64,000 nucleotides of DNA, from contig NZ_BKAU01000001.1 in NCBI RefSeq assembly GCF_007992715.1, positions 1,116,001 to 1,180,000 on the forward strand, in the 5' to 3' direction. The notes under the pieces are model-generated. The model was given only the letters and a program-made list of their open reading frames with translations, was not told where the DNA came from and made no database searches. Positions 17,553-26,000 of this stretch are shown here, piece by piece. Each line of letters starts with the position of its first letter. Within the stretch, counting starts at the first letter, position 1. This stretch comes from Chitinophaga cymbidii (GTDB lineage Bacteria; Bacteroidota; Bacteroidia; Chitinophagales; Chitinophagaceae). The position numbers and the translations under genes are program-made.

Positions 17553-18460
17553 ATTGTTTCCGTTTTTCCTTTTTTACCGATCAGCAATACGCCCGCCAGT
17601 ACCAGCGCGGTGCCCACCAGCTGCGGCCAGGTGATGGGCTCATCCAGGAAAATGTACGCCTGCACGATAGTGGCTACCGGCCCGATGCTGGTGATGATCG
17701 CGGTATTGCCGGAACCGATCTTCCGAATACCTTCACTGGTAAGGAATGTAGGGATCACGGTAGACACGATCGCCATCTGGAAGCACAGCCAGTAAGTGTG
17801 GCCGGAAAAATGACGGACTTCCGTGCCGTGCTTCACGAAGTACTGCGCGAATATGCCGACAGCGGCCACCATCAATGCATACGCCGTAAATTTCATGGAG
17901 CCGATGCGGGGTATCAGCTCTCCACCGCCAACAATGTAAAAAGCATACGTGACCGCACAACCCAGTACCAGCAGGCATCCTGTGATCACCGAGGGATTCC
18001 ATTCCTGCTGCACATCGCCCATAAATGCCACCACCATGCCCAGGTAAGCGATCAGCAAGGCGATCCATTGTATCCGCTGTATCTTGCGGCGGAAGGCCAC
18101 GGCGCCGATCAGCAGGGCGAAAGTCGGGTACAGGAAAAGGATCAGCCGTTCCAGGCCGGCGGAAATGTAGGCCAGTCCCATGAAGTCGAACAGGCTGCTG
18201 AGGTAATACCCCAACAGGCCAAGAATCACCAGCCACAGCCATTGACGGGGCGTCAGCTTTACATTATCGGAACGGCGGGCGAGCAGCCAGGCGGTAACAA
18301 CGTAAAAGGGCAGGGAAAACAACATCCGCAGCGCCAGCATGGAAATGGCGTCGATGGTTTCCGTGCGGTAGACCAGCTTTACGTAAATAGCCTTCGCGGA
18401 GAACATAAAAGCGCCGATCAGGGCCATAGCGAAGCCGAGGGCGTAGTTGGATCTTTTCAT
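17537..18460 (-). CDS. EamA/DMT family transporter
   Basis: A 307-residue integral membrane protein of the drug/metabolite transporter superfamily. It has two tandem EamA repeats of about five helices each. The first half begins ALGFAMALIGAFMFSAKAIY; the second half begins VTYAFYIVGGGELIPRIGSM. The end IFLDEPITWPQLVGTALVLA is a hallmark of EamA exporters, followed by a short lysine-rich tail. Family members export amino acids or other small metabolites; the substrate here cannot be read. It stands alone. The tail of the gene lies within the sigma-factor terminator on the other strand. Confidence 0.9.
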   Translation of the reverse strand: MKRSNYALGFAMALIGAFMFSAKAIYVKLVYRTETIDAISMLALRMLFSLPFYVVTAWLLARRSDNVKLTPRQWLWLVILGLLGYYLSSLFDFMGLAYISAGLERLILFLYPTFALLIGAVAFRRKIQRIQWIALLIAYLGMVVAFMGDVQQEWNPSVITGCLLVLGCAVTYAFYIVGGGELIPRIGSMKFTAYALMVAAVGIFAQYFVKHGTEVRHFSGHTYWLCFQMAIVSTVIPTFLTSEGIRKIGSGNTAIITSIGPVATIVQAYIFLDEPITWPQLVGTALVLAGVLLIGKKGKTETIKNER

Positions 18461-18533
18461 GGTTTACCGGGCAAAGATCGAACAGTATTTTTTTAGATGC
18501 CGGTTTCGATTGATGAAACCGGTTTAAAACGGA

Positions 18534-19733
18534 TCAGACCTTTTCAAATACGATGGCTGCACCCTGCCCCACGCCCACACACATGGTGGCGAGGCCGTAT
18601 TTCACGCCGCTGCGGCGTTTCATTTCATGCAGCAAAGTAGTGGTAATGCGGGCGCCGCTGCAGCCGAGGGGATGCCCGATGGAAATGGAGCCGCCGTTGA
18701 AGTTGATCCTGGCCGGGTCCAGCCCCAGCTCACGGATGCAGGCAAGCGCCTGTACGGCAAACGCCTCGTTCAGTTCTATCACGTCCAGATCCCCGGTGTT
18801 CAGTCCGGCCCGTTGCAGCGCCTTTGCGGTGGCGGGCACCGGCCCGATGCCCATGATGGCGGGGTCTACACCCGCTACCGCCATGGATTTTATCACTGCC
18901 AGCGGCTGCAGGTTAAAACGTTTCAGGGCGCTTTCGGAAACGATCAGCACGGCGGACGCGCCGTCGTTGATACCGGCGGAATTGCCGGCGGTGACGGAGC
19001 CGTCTTTCTGAAAAGCGGGGCGCAGTCCAGCCAGCTTCTCCAGGCTGGTTTCCCGCGGATGCTCGTCCCGCGAAAACACCACCTGCTCCTGCTTGTTCGG
19101 TGTGATCTTCACCGGGATGATCTCGTCGTCCCACAAACCCGCGTCCAGCGCCTGTTTATACTTGCGCTGGCTTTCAAAGGCGAATAGGTCCTGCTCCTCC
19201 CGGCCGATCTTCCACTCCCGCGCCACATTCTCCGCGGTTTCACCCATGGAGAAAGGATAATATACGTCCGCCAGCTTCTTGTTGGTAAAGCGCCAGCCGA
19301 TGGTGGAATCATAGATCTCGGTCTTCCGGCTGAAAGCCCCGTCCGCCTTTGGCATCACCAAAGGGGCGCGGGTCATGCTTTCCACGCCGCCGGCGAGGTA
19401 CACGTCCCCTTCCCCGCACATAATGGCCCGGGCAGCGTCCATAATGGCCTGCAGGCCGGAAGCGCAGAGGCGGTTCACGGTGTTCCCCGCCACGGAAACG
19501 GGCAGCCCGGCCAGCAAGGCCGCCATCCTGGCCACATCCCGGTTGTCTTCCCCCGCCTGGTTGGTAGCGCCGGCAATGACATCTTCAATGGCCGCCGGAT
19601 CAACAGAGGGATTGCGCTCCAGGAGCGAACGGAGCATCAGGGCCAGGAGGTCATCGGGACGAATAGTGCTCAATGCGCCACCATAGCGGCCAATAGGGCT
19701 ACGGACGGCATCAACGATATAAGCTGCTTGCAT
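18534..19733 (-). CDS. Acetyl-CoA C-acyltransferase (thiolase), PcaF/PaaJ-like
   Basis: A 399-residue thiolase that cleaves or condenses 3-oxoacyl-CoA with CoA. The nucleophilic cysteine lies in NTVNRLCASGLQAI (near residue 90). The second half has ELNEAFAVQALA, ISIGHPLGCSGARI and the second cysteine in MCVGVGQGAA. The wording NQAGEDNRDVARMAALLAGL and STIGWRFTNKKL resembles 3-oxoadipyl-CoA thiolases of aromatic catabolism more than fatty-acid FadA. No other beta-ketoadipate or phenylacetate gene is nearby, so general acyl-CoA metabolism is equally possible. Its length is full for the family. Confidence 0.92.
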   Translation of the reverse strand: MQAAYIVDAVRSPIGRYGGALSTIRPDDLLALMLRSLLERNPSVDPAAIEDVIAGATNQAGEDNRDVARMAALLAGLPVSVAGNTVNRLCASGLQAIMDAARAIMCGEGDVYLAGGVESMTRAPLVMPKADGAFSRKTEIYDSTIGWRFTNKKLADVYYPFSMGETAENVAREWKIGREEQDLFAFESQRKYKQALDAGLWDDEIIPVKITPNKQEQVVFSRDEHPRETSLEKLAGLRPAFQKDGSVTAGNSAGINDGASAVLIVSESALKRFNLQPLAVIKSMAVAGVDPAIMGIGPVPATAKALQRAGLNTGDLDVIELNEAFAVQALACIRELGLDPARINFNGGSISIGHPLGCSGARITTTLLHEMKRRSGVKYGLATMCVGVGQGAAIVFEKV

Positions 19734-19838
19734 GGTATCTCGGTTGAAAGTTTGCCTGCGAATTTATTGTAAGTATTCGGGATAACCTGACGGGGCCGGA
19801 ATCCTTCGTTTCCGCCGCTCAAATCCGAAATATGGACG

Positions 19839-19846
19839 TACCTTTG
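19839..19846 (+). promoter_or_regulatory. Candidate -7 box for rlmN
   Basis: TACCTTTG matches TAnnTTTG and ends 4 bases before the ATG at 19851, so transcription would start at or next to the start codon. No clear -33 element. Confidence 0.4.
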
Positions 19847-19850
19847 CGCG

Positions 19851-20891
19851 ATGATGAGGAAGCAGAACATTAGGCATTTGAGCCTGCCGCAGCTCCAGGA
19901 GGTGTTTGCCACAATGGGAGAGAAGCCTTTCCGGGCGAAACAGGTGTATGAATGGCTGTGGCTGAAGCAGGCGCCGGATTTTGAGTCGATGACGAACCTG
20001 AGCAAGCCTTTGCGCGCCACGCTGGAGGAAAACTTTTCCCTTCCTTCCATCAAAATAGATACCACCCAGCAGAGTTCGGACGGCACCATCAAAAGCCGCT
20101 TCCGCCTGCACGACAATCACCTGGTGGAGGGCGTGCTCATCCCCACTTCCTCCCGGCAGACCGCCTGCGTATCTTCCCAGGTGGGCTGCAGCCTCAGCTG
20201 TAAGTTCTGCGCCACGGGGTATATGGACCGTAAAAGGAACCTGGAATTCGACGAAATATTCGACGAAGTGGCCCTTATCAACAAACAGGCGCTCGAACAA
20301 TCCGGCAAGAAGCTCACCAATATTGTATATATGGGGATGGGCGAACCGCTGCTGAACTATAAAAATGTGCTCAAATCCATCGAACGCATCACCTCGCCGG
20401 ACGGCCTGGGCATGAGCCCCAAAAGGATCACGGTGTCTACCGCCGGAGTTGCCAAGATGATACAGCAGTTGGGCGACGACCAGGTGCGGTTCAACCTCGC
20501 CCTTTCCCTCCACGCGGCGAACGATAAAAAACGCAGCGAGATCATGCCGATCAATGAGACCAACAACCTCAAAGTACTGGTGGAGGCGCTGAACTATTTT
20601 TACAAAGCCACGCAAAACGAGATATCTTTCGAATACATTCTTTTTAAGGATTTTAACGATTCGGAAAAGGATGCGGACGAGCTGATCAAAATATACCGCC
20701 AGGTACCGGTGGACCTTGTGAATATCATCGAATACAACCCGATCGATCATGCAAGGTTCCAGAAACCGACGCCCGAAGCAACAGAAGCGTTTATGGATTA
20801 TCTCGGTAAACACCGCGTGAATGCGCGCCTGCGCAGAAGCCGCGGAAAAGATATTGACGCCGCCTGCGGCCAGCTGGCGAATAAAGCATAG
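19851..20891 (+). CDS. rlmN: Dual-specificity RNA methyltransferase RlmN
   Basis: A radical-SAM enzyme that methylates C2 of A2503 in 23S rRNA and A37 in some tRNAs. It has 346 residues, the normal length. The [4Fe-4S] motif CxxxCxxC is at Cys113, Cys117 and Cys120 (VGCSLSCKFCATG). MGMGEPLLNY is the conserved glycine-rich segment. The methyl-accepting cysteine that resolves the reaction is near residue 339 (DAACGQLA). The N-terminal HhH-like domain includes GEKPFRAKQVYEWLW. The candidate promoter leaves almost no leader. Confidence 0.97.
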   Translation: MMRKQNIRHLSLPQLQEVFATMGEKPFRAKQVYEWLWLKQAPDFESMTNLSKPLRATLEENFSLPSIKIDTTQQSSDGTIKSRFRLHDNHLVEGVLIPTSSRQTACVSSQVGCSLSCKFCATGYMDRKRNLEFDEIFDEVALINKQALEQSGKKLTNIVYMGMGEPLLNYKNVLKSIERITSPDGLGMSPKRITVSTAGVAKMIQQLGDDQVRFNLALSLHAANDKKRSEIMPINETNNLKVLVEALNYFYKATQNEISFEYILFKDFNDSEKDADELIKIYRQVPVDLVNIIEYNPIDHARFQKPTPEATEAFMDYLGKHRVNARLRRSRGKDIDAACGQLANKA

Positions 20892-20932
20892 CATTTTTTA
20901 CTGCAGGAATGCAGCAACTTTAAATATACAGC

Positions 20933-22519
20933 ATGAAAAAAAGCAGACCCGCTAAAAAAGGGTTCACACCTTTCAAGGAAAACCGTAGTAAATCAGGCGC
21001 CCCGTCAGACTTCCGTCCGAAAAAAAGATTCGGGGGGGATGATGATGACCGGCCGAAGCGGGGTTTTGATAAAGAGGATGATCGCCCGAAGAGAAGTTTT
21101 GGCGATGGAGAAGATAGACCAAAAAGGAGCTTCAGCAAAGAGGATGATCGCCCCAAGAAACGTTTTGGTAGCGATGACGATCGGCCTAAAAGAAGTTTTA
21201 GCGATAGAGAAGATAAGCCGAAAAGAAGTTTCAGCAAAGATGATGACCGCCCGAAGAGAAGTTTTGGCGATGGAGAAGATAGACCGAAGAGAAGTTTCAG
21301 CAAAGATGATGATCGCCCGAAGAAACGTTTTGGCAGCGATGACGATCGTCCTAAAAGAAGTTTTAGCGATAGAGAAGATAAGCCGAAAAGAAGCTTCAGT
21401 AAGGATGATGATCGCCCGAAGAGAAGTTTTGGCGATGGAGAAGATAGACCAAAAAGAAGCTTTAGCAAAGATGATGACCGCCCGAAGAAACGTTTTGGCA
21501 GCGATGACGATCGTCCTAAAAGAAGTTTTGGCGATAGAGAAGATAAACCTAAAAGAAGTTTCAGTAAGGATGATGATCGCCCGAAAAAACGATTCGGTAG
21601 CGACGATGACGAGCCGAAAAGAAGCTTTGGCGACAGGGAAGACAAACCCAAAAAACGCTTTGCGGACGCTGACGGCAAGCGGAACGACGCCCCCGGGCGC
21701 CCCCGCAAAAGCCTGCGCAAGGCGGAAGTACATGGTCCCAAACCCAAAGCCAAAAGCACCCGCAAACGCATCGCCCTGGAATCCCCCGCCACCGAAGCTG
21801 TTGAAAGCGAAATGCCACTGAACAAATTCATCGCGCATTGCGGCATCTGCAGCCGCCGTAAGGCAGTGGACTATATCAAGGAAGGCCAGGTGCTGGTAAA
21901 CGATGAAAAGATCATCGAACCGGCATTCAAGGTAACCGCCAAAGATGTGGTGAAACTCAACGACAAACGCATCTACCTGCAAAAGAACCTCGTTTACGTG
22001 CTGCTGAACAAACCCAAAGGTTACATCACCACCACCGACGACCCCGAAGGCCGCAAAACGGTCATGGAACTGGTAGAAGACGCCGCCGAAGAAAGACTCT
22101 TCCCGGTTGGCCGGCTGGACCGCAATACCTCCGGCCTGCTGCTCCTCACCAACGATGGCGAGCTGGCGCAAAAACTCGCTCATCCCAAGCACAACATCAA
22201 AAAGATCTATCACGTAGAGCTGGACAAACCGCTGACCAAAGCCCACTTTGAAGCCATCATCGCCGGCGTCACCCTGGAAGACGGGCAGGCACTGGTGGAT
22301 GCCCTCGGTTATGTGGACAATAAAGACAAAAAACAGGTGGGCATCGAAATACACAGCGGCAAAAACCGCATCGTACGCCGCATTTTCGAACACCTGGAAT
22401 ACCAGGTGGAGAAGCTGGACCGCGTTATGTACGCCGGCCTCACCAAAAAGAACATCAACCGCGGCAAATGGCGCTTCCTGACCGAAAAGGAAGTGATCCT
22501 GCTCAAACATTTCAAATAG
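20933..22519 (+). CDS. RsuA/RluB family pseudouridine synthase with long repeat N-terminus
   Basis: A 528-residue rRNA pseudouridine synthase. The catalytic part occupies about residues 287-528. An S4 RNA-binding domain (MPLNKFIAHCGICSRRKAVD) is followed by KPKGYITTTDD and the catalytic aspartate in PVGRLDRNTSGLLLLTNDG. This layout fits RluB-type enzymes acting on 23S rRNA. The first 250 residues are a low-complexity, highly charged tail of about twenty 11-residue units (consensus DDRPKRSFGDG), presumably disordered and RNA-binding. Charged N-terminal extensions are known on this enzyme in Bacteroidota; the regularity here is striking. The next gene starts 12 bases after the stop. Confidence 0.93.
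   Translation: MKKSRPAKKGFTPFKENRSKSGAPSDFRPKKRFGGDDDDRPKRGFDKEDDRPKRSFGDGEDRPKRSFSKEDDRPKKRFGSDDDRPKRSFSDREDKPKRSFSKDDDRPKRSFGDGEDRPKRSFSKDDDRPKKRFGSDDDRPKRSFSDREDKPKRSFSKDDDRPKRSFGDGEDRPKRSFSKDDDRPKKRFGSDDDRPKRSFGDREDKPKRSFSKDDDRPKKRFGSDDDEPKRSFGDREDKPKKRFADADGKRNDAPGRPRKSLRKAEVHGPKPKAKSTRKRIALESPATEAVESEMPLNKFIAHCGICSRRKAVDYIKEGQVLVNDEKIIEPAFKVTAKDVVKLNDKRIYLQKNLVYVLLNKPKGYITTTDDPEGRKTVMELVEDAAEERLFPVGRLDRNTSGLLLLTNDGELAQKLAHPKHNIKKIYHVELDKPLTKAHFEAIIAGVTLEDGQALVDALGYVDNKDKKQVGIEIHSGKNRIVRRIFEHLEYQVEKLDRVMYAGLTKKNINRGKWRFLTEKEVILLKHFK
21011..21673 (+). repeat. 33-bp coding tandem repeat with 165-bp higher-order period
   Basis: About twenty in-frame 33-bp units encode variants of DDRPKRSFxxx. 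Five successive units form a 55-residue (165-bp) block. It repeats three times at residues 49-103, 104-158 and 159-213 (about 21077-21571) with very few changes, and then decays into variant units. Such identity between blocks points to recent expansion by slippage or recombination. The period also keeps other frames open on both strands, producing long spurious ORFs. Confidence 0.93.
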
Positions 22520-22530
22520 GCCATCCGAAC

Positions 22531-23253
22531 GTGCGCATAGAACCATTCATCATATTCGAAAACGACGATTTCATCGCTATCAACAAGCCGTCCGGGCTGC
22601 TCACGATCCCGGACCGGCACGATAACGCGCTCGAAGCCCTGTCTACCCTGCTGAAAAACAAATACGGGCAGATATTCACGGTGCACCGGCTGGACAGGGA
22701 TACCAGCGGCATTGTGGTATTCGCCAAACATGAAGCGGCTCACAAATACCTCTCACAGCTGTTTGAATCCCGCGACGTGGAGAAATACTATCTCGGGCTG
22801 GTGACGGGCGAGCTGTCCGAACCCTCCGGCAGCGTGAACGCGCCCATCATGGAGCATCCCGTGCAGAAAGGGAAAATGGTCACCAATGCCAAGGGCCGCC
22901 CTTCGCTCACCGATTATGAAGTGCAGGAAGCATTCGGGCTCTTCAGCCTCGTGAAGCTCCGCATCCACACCGGCCGCACGCACCAGATCAGGGTGCATAT
23001 GAAGTCCATCGGCCATTCCATTGCGGTGGACGAGTTGTATGGCAGCAAAACGCCGGTCTGCCTGTCCGCCATCAAAAAGAAATTCAGGCTGGGGAAATTC
23101 ACGGAAGAAGAAAGGCCGCTGCTGAACAGGCTGGCCCTGCATGCCTTTCAGCTGAAATTCACGGACGACAAGGGCGTGGCGCATACGCTGGAAGCGCCGC
23201 TGCCCAAAGATATGCAGGCAGTGCTGCAGCAATTGCGGAAACATAAGGGGTAG
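22531..23253 (+). CDS. RluA/RluD family pseudouridine synthase
   Basis: A second, unrelated-subfamily RNA pseudouridine synthase of 240 residues. There is no S4 domain. It begins almost directly with the catalytic fold: NDDFIAINKPSGLLTIPDRH, the catalytic aspartate in FTVHRLDRDTSGIVVFAK, and KLRIHTGRTHQIRVHM near the middle. The start is set at GTG 22531 (RIEPFIIFENDD), 12 bases after the previous stop; the in-frame ATG at 22468 would lie inside the preceding gene. It is probably co-transcribed with the RluB-like gene. The target (rRNA or tRNA position) cannot be told from sequence. Confidence 0.92.
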   Translation: MRIEPFIIFENDDFIAINKPSGLLTIPDRHDNALEALSTLLKNKYGQIFTVHRLDRDTSGIVVFAKHEAAHKYLSQLFESRDVEKYYLGLVTGELSEPSGSVNAPIMEHPVQKGKMVTNAKGRPSLTDYEVQEAFGLFSLVKLRIHTGRTHQIRVHMKSIGHSIAVDELYGSKTPVCLSAIKKKFRLGKFTEEERPLLNRLALHAFQLKFTDDKGVAHTLEAPLPKDMQAVLQQLRKHKG

Positions 23254-23392
23254 GGAGGCGACCAGGCCGGTTAAACCATTGACAATCTGTGCAGTCAATA
23301 TAAAGTGGTCGTTGGAATCCATGCATTCATCGGTTTGTTGCTCCCAATCTGCCCGATTTGACGTAACTTTTCACAGTAAACCGATTTTCGTT

Positions 23393-24934
23393 ATGATGAA
23401 GCTCAGGATTGCCGCCTACGCAATACTTGTGGCGGCAGCTATGCCCGCCTGCAAAAAAACCACAACGGAACCTACGCCGGACCCGCAGCCCGCATCGGGA
23501 ACGCGCCTGCAGCTAAGCCTGGATTCCCTGTACCTCTATGCTAAAGAAACTTACCTCTGGTACAACGCCCTGCCGGACTACAACACCTTCAATCCCCGCT
23601 CCTATGCGGGATCAGACGAGTTTGCCAGCCTGCAGGCCGAACTTTACAAGATAACGCAGTACAAGATCAACCCGGAAACGACCAAACCGTATGAATATGT
23701 CGAAAATTCCAGCCATGCCAAATATTCCTTCATAGAAAAAGGCAACGCGGCGCAAGGGATCAAAGGCACGGTAGACCTGGAAGGACAGGGCGATGACTTC
23801 GGCCTTGGCTTTACCATCGTGGATAACGGGCTGACAGACCTCCTGTATGTGCGCCTCGTTGAGAAAGGCGGGCCGGCCGCCACTGCGACCATCACCCGGG
23901 GCTGCCAGGTGACGGCCATCAACGGTGTACCGGCTGTGGTAACCGCCTCCGCGGTGAATGCCGCAATGGCGGGTAACACCATTCAGCTCACGCTGAAACG
24001 GCCCGTGACAGGCGAAACGTTTACCCGCACCCTGACCAAAAGCACTTACACGAACGACCCGGTTTATACCTACAAAACCTTTACAGACGGCGCAAAGATC
24101 ACCGGGTACATCAACCTGGCCCGCTTCTCCCGCCTGTCGAATGCACAGCCCAGCCTGGACAAAGCTTTCGCCGAATTCGCCACCAAAAAGGTCAATAACC
24201 TGGTGGTGGATCTGCGTTATAATGGCGGCGGCTATGTGTCCACCTTTGAATACCTCGCCAACCTCATCGGGCCTTCCAGCCTGAACGGGAAAGTGATGTA
24301 CAAGGAGATATTCAACAAGTTGCTGCGGGAAGGCAACGCCCCCATCCTCAAAGCTATCCCCTACCTGGATGCCAACAACCAGCAGGTGGTGCAGAACGGC
24401 AAGAAGCTGACCTATGCGGATGTGGACTATTCAGAGCAGGGCAATACGAACTATTTTTCGAAAAAAGGAAGTCTCGGCGCGATCAGCAACGTAGTGTTCA
24501 TTGTCAGCGGCAGTACCGCCTCCGCCAGCGAACTGGCCATCAACAGCCTGAAGCCTTATATGAACGTGGTGCTGGTGGGCTCCGCGCCCAGGACCTATGG
24601 TAAGCCCGTTGGGTTCTTCGGCATCGGGATCGATAAGTTCACCGTGTACATGAGCCAGTTCAGCAGCGTAAATTCCAACAATGAAGGAGATTACTTCGCA
24701 GGCTTTGAAAGGGACATCAGCTCAACCGACGATGTGACCCGCGATTTCGGTGATCCCCAGGAAAATGGCCTGGCTAAAGCGCTGGCCTACATCAGCACCG
24801 GCGCCATGCGTACCGCCGATGACCGTATCATGGTGAACGGAAAAGTCATGAACAGCTCGGAAATAACCACGCAAAATGTTGGTGCTGAAGGATTTAACGG
24901 GATGATCGAAGAGCGCAGAAGATTGAAACAATAA
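23393..24934 (+). CDS. S41 family C-terminal processing peptidase, lipoprotein
   Basis: A 513-residue envelope protease. The start at 23393 (MMKLRIAAYAILVAAAMPAC) gives a lipoprotein signal with the lipidated Cys at residue 20. A short N-terminal helical domain is followed by a PDZ domain (about residues 130-230; GQGDDFGLGFTIVDNGLTD, VEKGGPAATATITRGCQV). The S41 core carries LVVDLRYNGGGYVSTFEYLA, the nucleophile in VSGSTASASELAINSL and the likely general-base lysine in RTYGKPVGFFG. Relatives in Bacteroidota are single-copy exported proteases of unknown target. A strong terminator follows. Confidence 0.93.
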   Translation: MMKLRIAAYAILVAAAMPACKKTTTEPTPDPQPASGTRLQLSLDSLYLYAKETYLWYNALPDYNTFNPRSYAGSDEFASLQAELYKITQYKINPETTKPYEYVENSSHAKYSFIEKGNAAQGIKGTVDLEGQGDDFGLGFTIVDNGLTDLLYVRLVEKGGPAATATITRGCQVTAINGVPAVVTASAVNAAMAGNTIQLTLKRPVTGETFTRTLTKSTYTNDPVYTYKTFTDGAKITGYINLARFSRLSNAQPSLDKAFAEFATKKVNNLVVDLRYNGGGYVSTFEYLANLIGPSSLNGKVMYKEIFNKLLREGNAPILKAIPYLDANNQQVVQNGKKLTYADVDYSEQGNTNYFSKKGSLGAISNVVFIVSGSTASASELAINSLKPYMNVVLVGSAPRTYGKPVGFFGIGIDKFTVYMSQFSSVNSNNEGDYFAGFERDISSTDDVTRDFGDPQENGLAKALAYISTGAMRTADDRIMVNGKVMNSSEITTQNVGAEGFNGMIEERRRLKQ

Positions 24935-24952
24935 AATATTCCTCTTTTTTGC

Positions 24953-24984
24953 AAAAGCCGCGGACCATGTCTGCGGCTTTTTTT
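24953..24984 (+). terminator. Terminator of the S41 peptidase gene
   Basis: AAAAGCCGC / GCGGCTTTT stem, extended inside by GAC/GTC around a CAT loop, followed by a T run on the plus strand. It starts 18 bases after the stop. Confidence 0.9.
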
Positions 24985-25010
24985 ATGCAACCCTACAAGC
25001 TTTTACAAAG

Positions 25011-25044
25011 GTATCTATAGGGTATCACTAGCGTATCTATAGGG
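25011..25044. repeat. Direct repeat GTATCTATAGGG, two copies
   Basis: Identical 12-mers at 25011-25022 and 25033-25044, offset 22 bases (about two helical turns), each containing the palindrome CTATAG. It lies between two terminators, outside any gene. Confidence 0.6.
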
Positions 25045-25073
25045 AAGCGATAACGATGCCCTTACTACCGGGC

Positions 25074-25101
25074 ATAAAAAAACGGGGAAAAATCCCCGTT
25101 T
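25074..25101 (-). terminator. Minus-strand terminator downstream of the peroxiredoxin gene
   Basis: AAACGGGGA / TCCCCGTTT stem with a 4-base loop. On the minus strand it is followed by a run of T (complement of 25074-25082). It is the first terminator beyond the peroxiredoxin stop at 25270. Confidence 0.75.
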
Positions 25102-25269
25102 CGTAAAATCAAAAACCAACCATTAAAAAAAACGATCAGGAGCTGACCTTTACGGCCCTCTCACTCCCTTAATATTTTTACTTCTTTGTCAGAAGGATAC
25201 AATCAACACATGAAGCGGTAAGCTGTTTCATAACACGGTTATGACCGTCAGATCAGGCAGCGGCCCGGG

Positions 25270-25905
25270 TTATTTGTTAGGCTGCGGCGTTGTTCTGAGG
25301 TACGGCTTGATGATCTTGTGCCCTTTCGGGAATTTAGCCGGAATATCTTCTGTTTTTACAGCGCCGGTAACGATTACGTCTTCTCCGTCTTTCCAGTCTG
25401 CCGGGGTAGCAACGCTATAATTGGCGGTCAACTGCAGCGAATCGATCACCCGCAATACTTCCACAAAGTTGCGGCCGGTGGATGCAGGATAAGTAATGGT
25501 GAGCTTCACCTTCTTGTCCGGCCCGATCACAAACAAAGACCGTACGGTAAACGTCTCCGAAGCATTCGGATGGATCATACCGTACAGGTTCGCTACTGTT
25601 TTATCTTCATCCGCGATGATCGGAAAAGATACATCGCAATTCTGGGTTTCGTTAATATCATTGATCCAGCTCTTGTGTTTGTCCAGCGGATCTACACTGA
25701 GCGCCAATACTTTAACATTACGTTTGGCAAATTCGCCATTCAGCAATGCAGTTTTGCCAAGTTCTGTGGTGCAAACAGGGGTAAAGTCAGCAGGATGGGA
25801 AAACAACACACCCCAGCCGTCGCCGAGATATTCGTAGAAGTCAATTTCTCCAATGGTCGTTTTTGCTTTGAAATTGGGAGCAGTGTCCCCTAACCTTAAA
25901 CTCAT
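25270..25905 (-). CDS. Peroxiredoxin, Prx6 (1-Cys) subfamily
   Basis: A 211-residue thiol peroxidase that reduces hydrogen peroxide and alkyl hydroperoxides in the cytosol. The peroxidatic cysteine lies in FSHPADFTPVCTTELGK, near residue 46; the PVCTTE wording and the long C-terminal domain mark the Prx6 group. No second conserved cysteine is seen in the resolving position, consistent with a 1-Cys mechanism. It starts MSLRLGDTAPNFKAKTTIG. A TAnnTTTG box lies 20 bases upstream. It is monocistronic, with a terminator about 170 bases downstream. Confidence 0.95.
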   Translation of the reverse strand: MSLRLGDTAPNFKAKTTIGEIDFYEYLGDGWGVLFSHPADFTPVCTTELGKTALLNGEFAKRNVKVLALSVDPLDKHKSWINDINETQNCDVSFPIIADEDKTVANLYGMIHPNASETFTVRSLFVIGPDKKVKLTITYPASTGRNFVEVLRVIDSLQLTANYSVATPADWKDGEDVIVTGAVKTEDIPAKFPKGHKIIKPYLRTTPQPNK

Positions 25906-25925
25906 ATAACACTGTTTACAGGAAC

Positions 25926-25933
25926 CAAAAATA
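25926..25933 (-). promoter_or_regulatory. Candidate -7 box for the peroxiredoxin gene
   Basis: Reads TATTTTTG on the minus strand, 20 bases before the ATG at 25905. One-element match. Confidence 0.4.
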
Positions 25934-26000
25934 CAGATTTCCTACAAACATTATAGACTTAAAGGATTTTTTTTTAGGATTTTTTGGAATTTTTCCTTTT

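Larger units (their letters stand above)
24935..25269. other. 335-base intergenic region with two terminators and a short direct repeat
   Basis: No credible gene. It contains the plus-strand terminator of the S41 gene (24953-24984), a 12-base direct repeat at 22-base spacing (25011-25044), a small dyad ATGCCC-N8-GGGCAT (25056-25075), and a minus-strand terminator (25074-25101). The last lies 170 bases beyond the peroxiredoxin stop, leaving a long 3' untranslated stretch (25102-25269) in which I see nothing definite. Confidence 0.7.

Noticed and set aside
18500..18522. CCGGTTTC-N7-GAAACCGG hairpin between the thiolase and EamA genes
   Set aside because: An 8-bp perfect stem, but on the minus strand (thiolase direction) it is followed by A-rich, not T-rich, sequence. 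Evidence for a terminator is too weak to list it.
20920..22546. Long open frames on the minus strand (up to about 513 codons) and a second plus-strand frame opposite the RluB-like gene
   Set aside because: They come from the 33-bp repeat, which keeps several frames open. The translations are low-complexity Ser/Phe/Leu or Ile/Ala strings with no domain, and the plus-strand frame at 20933 encodes a clear enzyme.
23279..23392. Upstream extension of the S41 peptidase to an in-frame ATG at 23279
   Set aside because: The extension has no family similarity and would bury the lipoprotein signal that begins at 23393.
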